Assembly (NCBI GenBank): GCA_020444475.1
Contig: JAHLKV010000002.1
Location: 744,001 to 808,000 of the forward strand
DNA: 64,000 nt
Reading direction: 5' to 3'
Origin: a bacterium
GTDB lineage: Bacteria; Zixibacteria; MSB-5A5; GN15; FEB-12
In this document: positions 62,476 through 64,000 of the stretch, piece after piece
Numbering within the stretch: position 1 is the first letter of the stretch
Layout: each line of letters begins with the position of its first letter
Position numbers and translations under genes: made by a program
The notes under the pieces: model-generated
Seen by the model: the letters and a program-made list of their open reading frames with translations, nothing else
Databases searched by the model: none
Told to the model about the DNA's origin: nothing

Positions 62476-63018
62476 ATGACAAGTCGCGATCTGAAATCAA
62501 AGCTGATATTGATCTGGATGACCTTCGCGCTGGCGGTCTCCGCCTCCGGAAGTGATCCGGCGACAACCGAGCAGTCCGGGCTTTCCGAAGATTCCTCCGC
62601 GGTCTATGAGCGCCGGGTTGACCTGACAGTCGACGGGCTTTCCCACGCGGTCGATCTGTGGCACGATGCTAACCTGCTGGGCAACGAGGATCTGATCGCC
62701 CGTTATGAGATCCTGATCGACAACATCCTCCGGGCCGATATCAAGGCCACCGAGATGGTTCTCAAGACCCTCGAGTCCGAGTGCCATGCCGATGGCTCGG
62801 GCGGCGAGCCGAAAATCAAAGCCGAGCTCGAGGACTGCTACCGCATCCTGTATGAGAAAGAGAAACTGGCCGGGATGGTCCGACGGGCGGACACCTTCAG
62901 CGAGAAATACCGACACCTGGGCGGCTATATCAACGCCCTTCGGCGCGAACTCGGCATGCCGAGACTTCGGTTGGCCGAAGACAAGGAAGCTATCGACGAC
63001 AGCCCAAGCCGGCCCTAG
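62476..63018 (+). CDS. Exported hypothetical protein
   Basis: The product is 180 aa. A signal peptide-like N terminus (LKSKLILIWMTFALAVSASG) is followed by an alpha-helical, charge-rich body (HAVDLWHDANLLGNEDLIAR, IKAELEDCYRILYEKEKLAG) with two cysteines. It resembles periplasmic helical-bundle proteins but matches no family I know. AAGGGGA precedes the ATG. A strong hairpin lies about 120 bases after the stop codon. Confidence 0.65.
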   Translation: MTSRDLKSKLILIWMTFALAVSASGSDPATTEQSGLSEDSSAVYERRVDLTVDGLSHAVDLWHDANLLGNEDLIARYEILIDNILRADIKATEMVLKTLESECHADGSGGEPKIKAELEDCYRILYEKEKLAGMVRRADTFSEKYRHLGGYINALRRELGMPRLRLAEDKEAIDDSPSRP

Positions 63019-63139
63019 CACCGCATATCGCCAGAGCCCGGACCGCGGCGGGGAGAGTTAGTGCCGCGCCGGGGCTCCCGATAGACAATCGACCGACAAG
63101 TATCGTGCTCTCCCCTTCTTGTCTGTCTCTTCGCGCGAG

Positions 63140-63175
63140 CCGCCGCGGTCTCACCGACCGCGGCGGTTCAATTTG
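63140..63175 (+). terminator. Intrinsic terminator-like hairpin
   Basis: Perfect arms CCGCCGCGGTC/GACCGCGGCGG around a 5-base loop are followed by TTCAATTT. Likely ends the transcript of the exported hypothetical gene. Confidence 0.75.
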
Positions 63176-63520
63176 TGACCGGTCATCAGATTGACCGTTT
63201 TGCGCTCCTATTTTCGGTCGATTTTGCTATTTTGTCCATTTTCACTGCCTTTCTCCATTGATCTGCATGGATTAATGCCATCGCATAGCCTGCCAGAAGA
63301 CCGGGTGCGGTCGTTCAAGGGCGAGCGAGTAAAGCCTGTCGATTTCCCATCTTGTTGATATATGGCTATATGAGTCATTGTGTTACGTCATGTGGTGACG
63401 TTTCAATCTGACCATGGTCGACCAGTGTAACCACGGAAGGACAGTGATTTACAATATTTTTTTGATTCACTGCCATAGTATGACATCGTTTTATCCGTTA
63501 TTGTTCCTGAGGGGGGGAGA

Positions 63521-63557
63521 GGCATGCCCGACCGATCTCGTTGACCGAGGGCATGCC
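63521..63557. other. Long hairpin GGCATGCCC/GGGCATGCC
   Basis: Nine-base perfect arms, extended outwards by GAG/CTC-type pairing and inwards by CCG/CGG, form a stable hairpin at 63521-63557 in a gene-free region. It may be a terminator (CTCCTTTAGC follows) or part of the structured RNA region downstream. Between 63176 and 63520 I see no gene and no repeat from the families above. Confidence 0.5.
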
Positions 63558-63649
63558 CCTCCTTTAGCGATCGACCGCGGTATCCATGGCTGATACCCGG
63601 TGACAATACAAGCCGGGGATATTCAGTCGTTTGAAACGACATCAGTCAA

Positions 63650-64000
63650 CTAAACCGAGGAGTCGAGACGAAGGAGCGGAAGAAGCCGGGCATCAATGGC
63701 TGACTGAGACCTAAGGACGGAGGAGGCCAGCTTACGGAGAATGCAGCGCACCAGCACGACGGGTCCGGAGGGGTGGGAGCCCGGGATGACCGGTGAGCGC
63801 CGTTTCAAGGGGGGTGCTTGACAAGAAGCACCATCGCGAAAGGCTTTGTTGAAGCCACGCGTATTTCGGGTTGATACCAAAGGGGAGAACGAAGACCTAA
63901 GCAAAGTTGGGATGGGGGCGACCTTTCGGGGCTGTCCGCGTCCCATGTCGAGGCTGGTAGCCGAGTCCGGACCAATCCCCCAGGGTTTGGAGCGGTTGCC
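63650..64000 (+). ncRNA. Structured RNA-like region, possible 5' part of a group II intron, cut by window end
   Basis: No frame here has protein-like character (the minus-strand open frame is Arg/Ser/Leu-rich and shadow-like). The plus strand is purine-rich with GAA/AAG loops and many short stems, e.g. GGTGCTT/AAGCACC (63813-63832) and segments such as GGGGAGAACGAAGACCTAAG. That style is like the ORF-less domain I region of bacterial group II introns. A possible GTGCG 5' splice end occurs at 63305, but I cannot confirm it. A reverse transcriptase gene would lie beyond the window. Confidence 0.35.

Noticed and set aside
63650..63946. A 98-codon minus-strand frame at the window end
   Set aside because: Arg/Ser/Leu-rich shadow of the structured, purine-rich plus strand; no ribosome binding site and no family resemblance.

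Overview
This window comes from a GC-rich, Gram-negative-type bacterium. It carries a TonB-dependent receptor, a HmuY-like lipoprotein, several lipoproteins, outer-membrane-barrel-like proteins, and a secreted protease ending in a type IX (Por) sorting domain. That set points to the FCB superphylum. A Zixibacteria-like or related candidate phylum is my best guess, but no rRNA or other marker is present to prove it. Gene content is mostly chromosomal and housekeeping or physiological (uvrA, greA, rex, alr, rsgA, yggS), with one clear accessory defence-type gene (an AbiTii-domain protein).

Layout. 0-5.5 kb: two SAM methyltransferases flank a very large LuxR-type ATPase regulator (minus strand). 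5.5-6.7 kb: non-coding, packed with hairpin repeats. 6.7-13 kb: plus-strand pirin, a sigma-54 activator with XylR_N/V4R sensor domains followed by a small NifX/NifB-like protein, an acetyl-CoA hydrolase/transferase, a GT87-like membrane protein and a glyoxalase-fold protein. 13.1-17.5 kb: a tight minus-strand operon of HEAT-repeat/cyclophilin fusion, LolA-like protein, adenosine-specific kinase, PC4-like protein and GNAT. 18-22.9 kb: double-HmuY lipoprotein, TonB receptor and M43 protease. 23-24.5 kb: MEMO1-AMMECR1 fusion. 25.4-26.9 kb: stomatin/NfeD pair. 28.2-32 kb: FmdB zinc ribbon preceded by a tiny gene with an in-frame TGA, then DUF302, OsmC and YyaL-type genes. 32.2-34.6 kb: tandem paralogous lipoproteins. 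35-47.8 kb: rsgA, a 19-codon mini transcription unit, greA, transsulfuration pair, AbiTii gene, yggS, ferritin-like gene, alr, and rex with a clear promoter and operator. 48-63 kb: TPR protein, class C beta-lactamase-fold hydrolase, methyltransferase/ECF S component, uvrA, M24 peptidase-Nudix pair, MscS, DUF4153, and isoprenylcysteine methyltransferase-like protein. The last several hundred bases look like a structured RNA, possibly the start of a group II intron.

Two things stand out. First, the tiny gene at 28472-28645 keeps an open, membrane-protein-like frame through an in-frame TGA. It ends at a TAG that overlaps the next gene's ribosome binding site, and a GC-rich hairpin can be drawn just after the TGA, so a selenocysteine codon is a testable explanation. 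Second, nearly every larger intergenic gap holds short palindromic hairpins. Many carry the tetranucleotide GTAG (CTAC on the other strand) at one end, as expected of REP elements moved by RAYT transposases, but with at least six different stem sequences. Other hairpin families without that head are interleaved with them.
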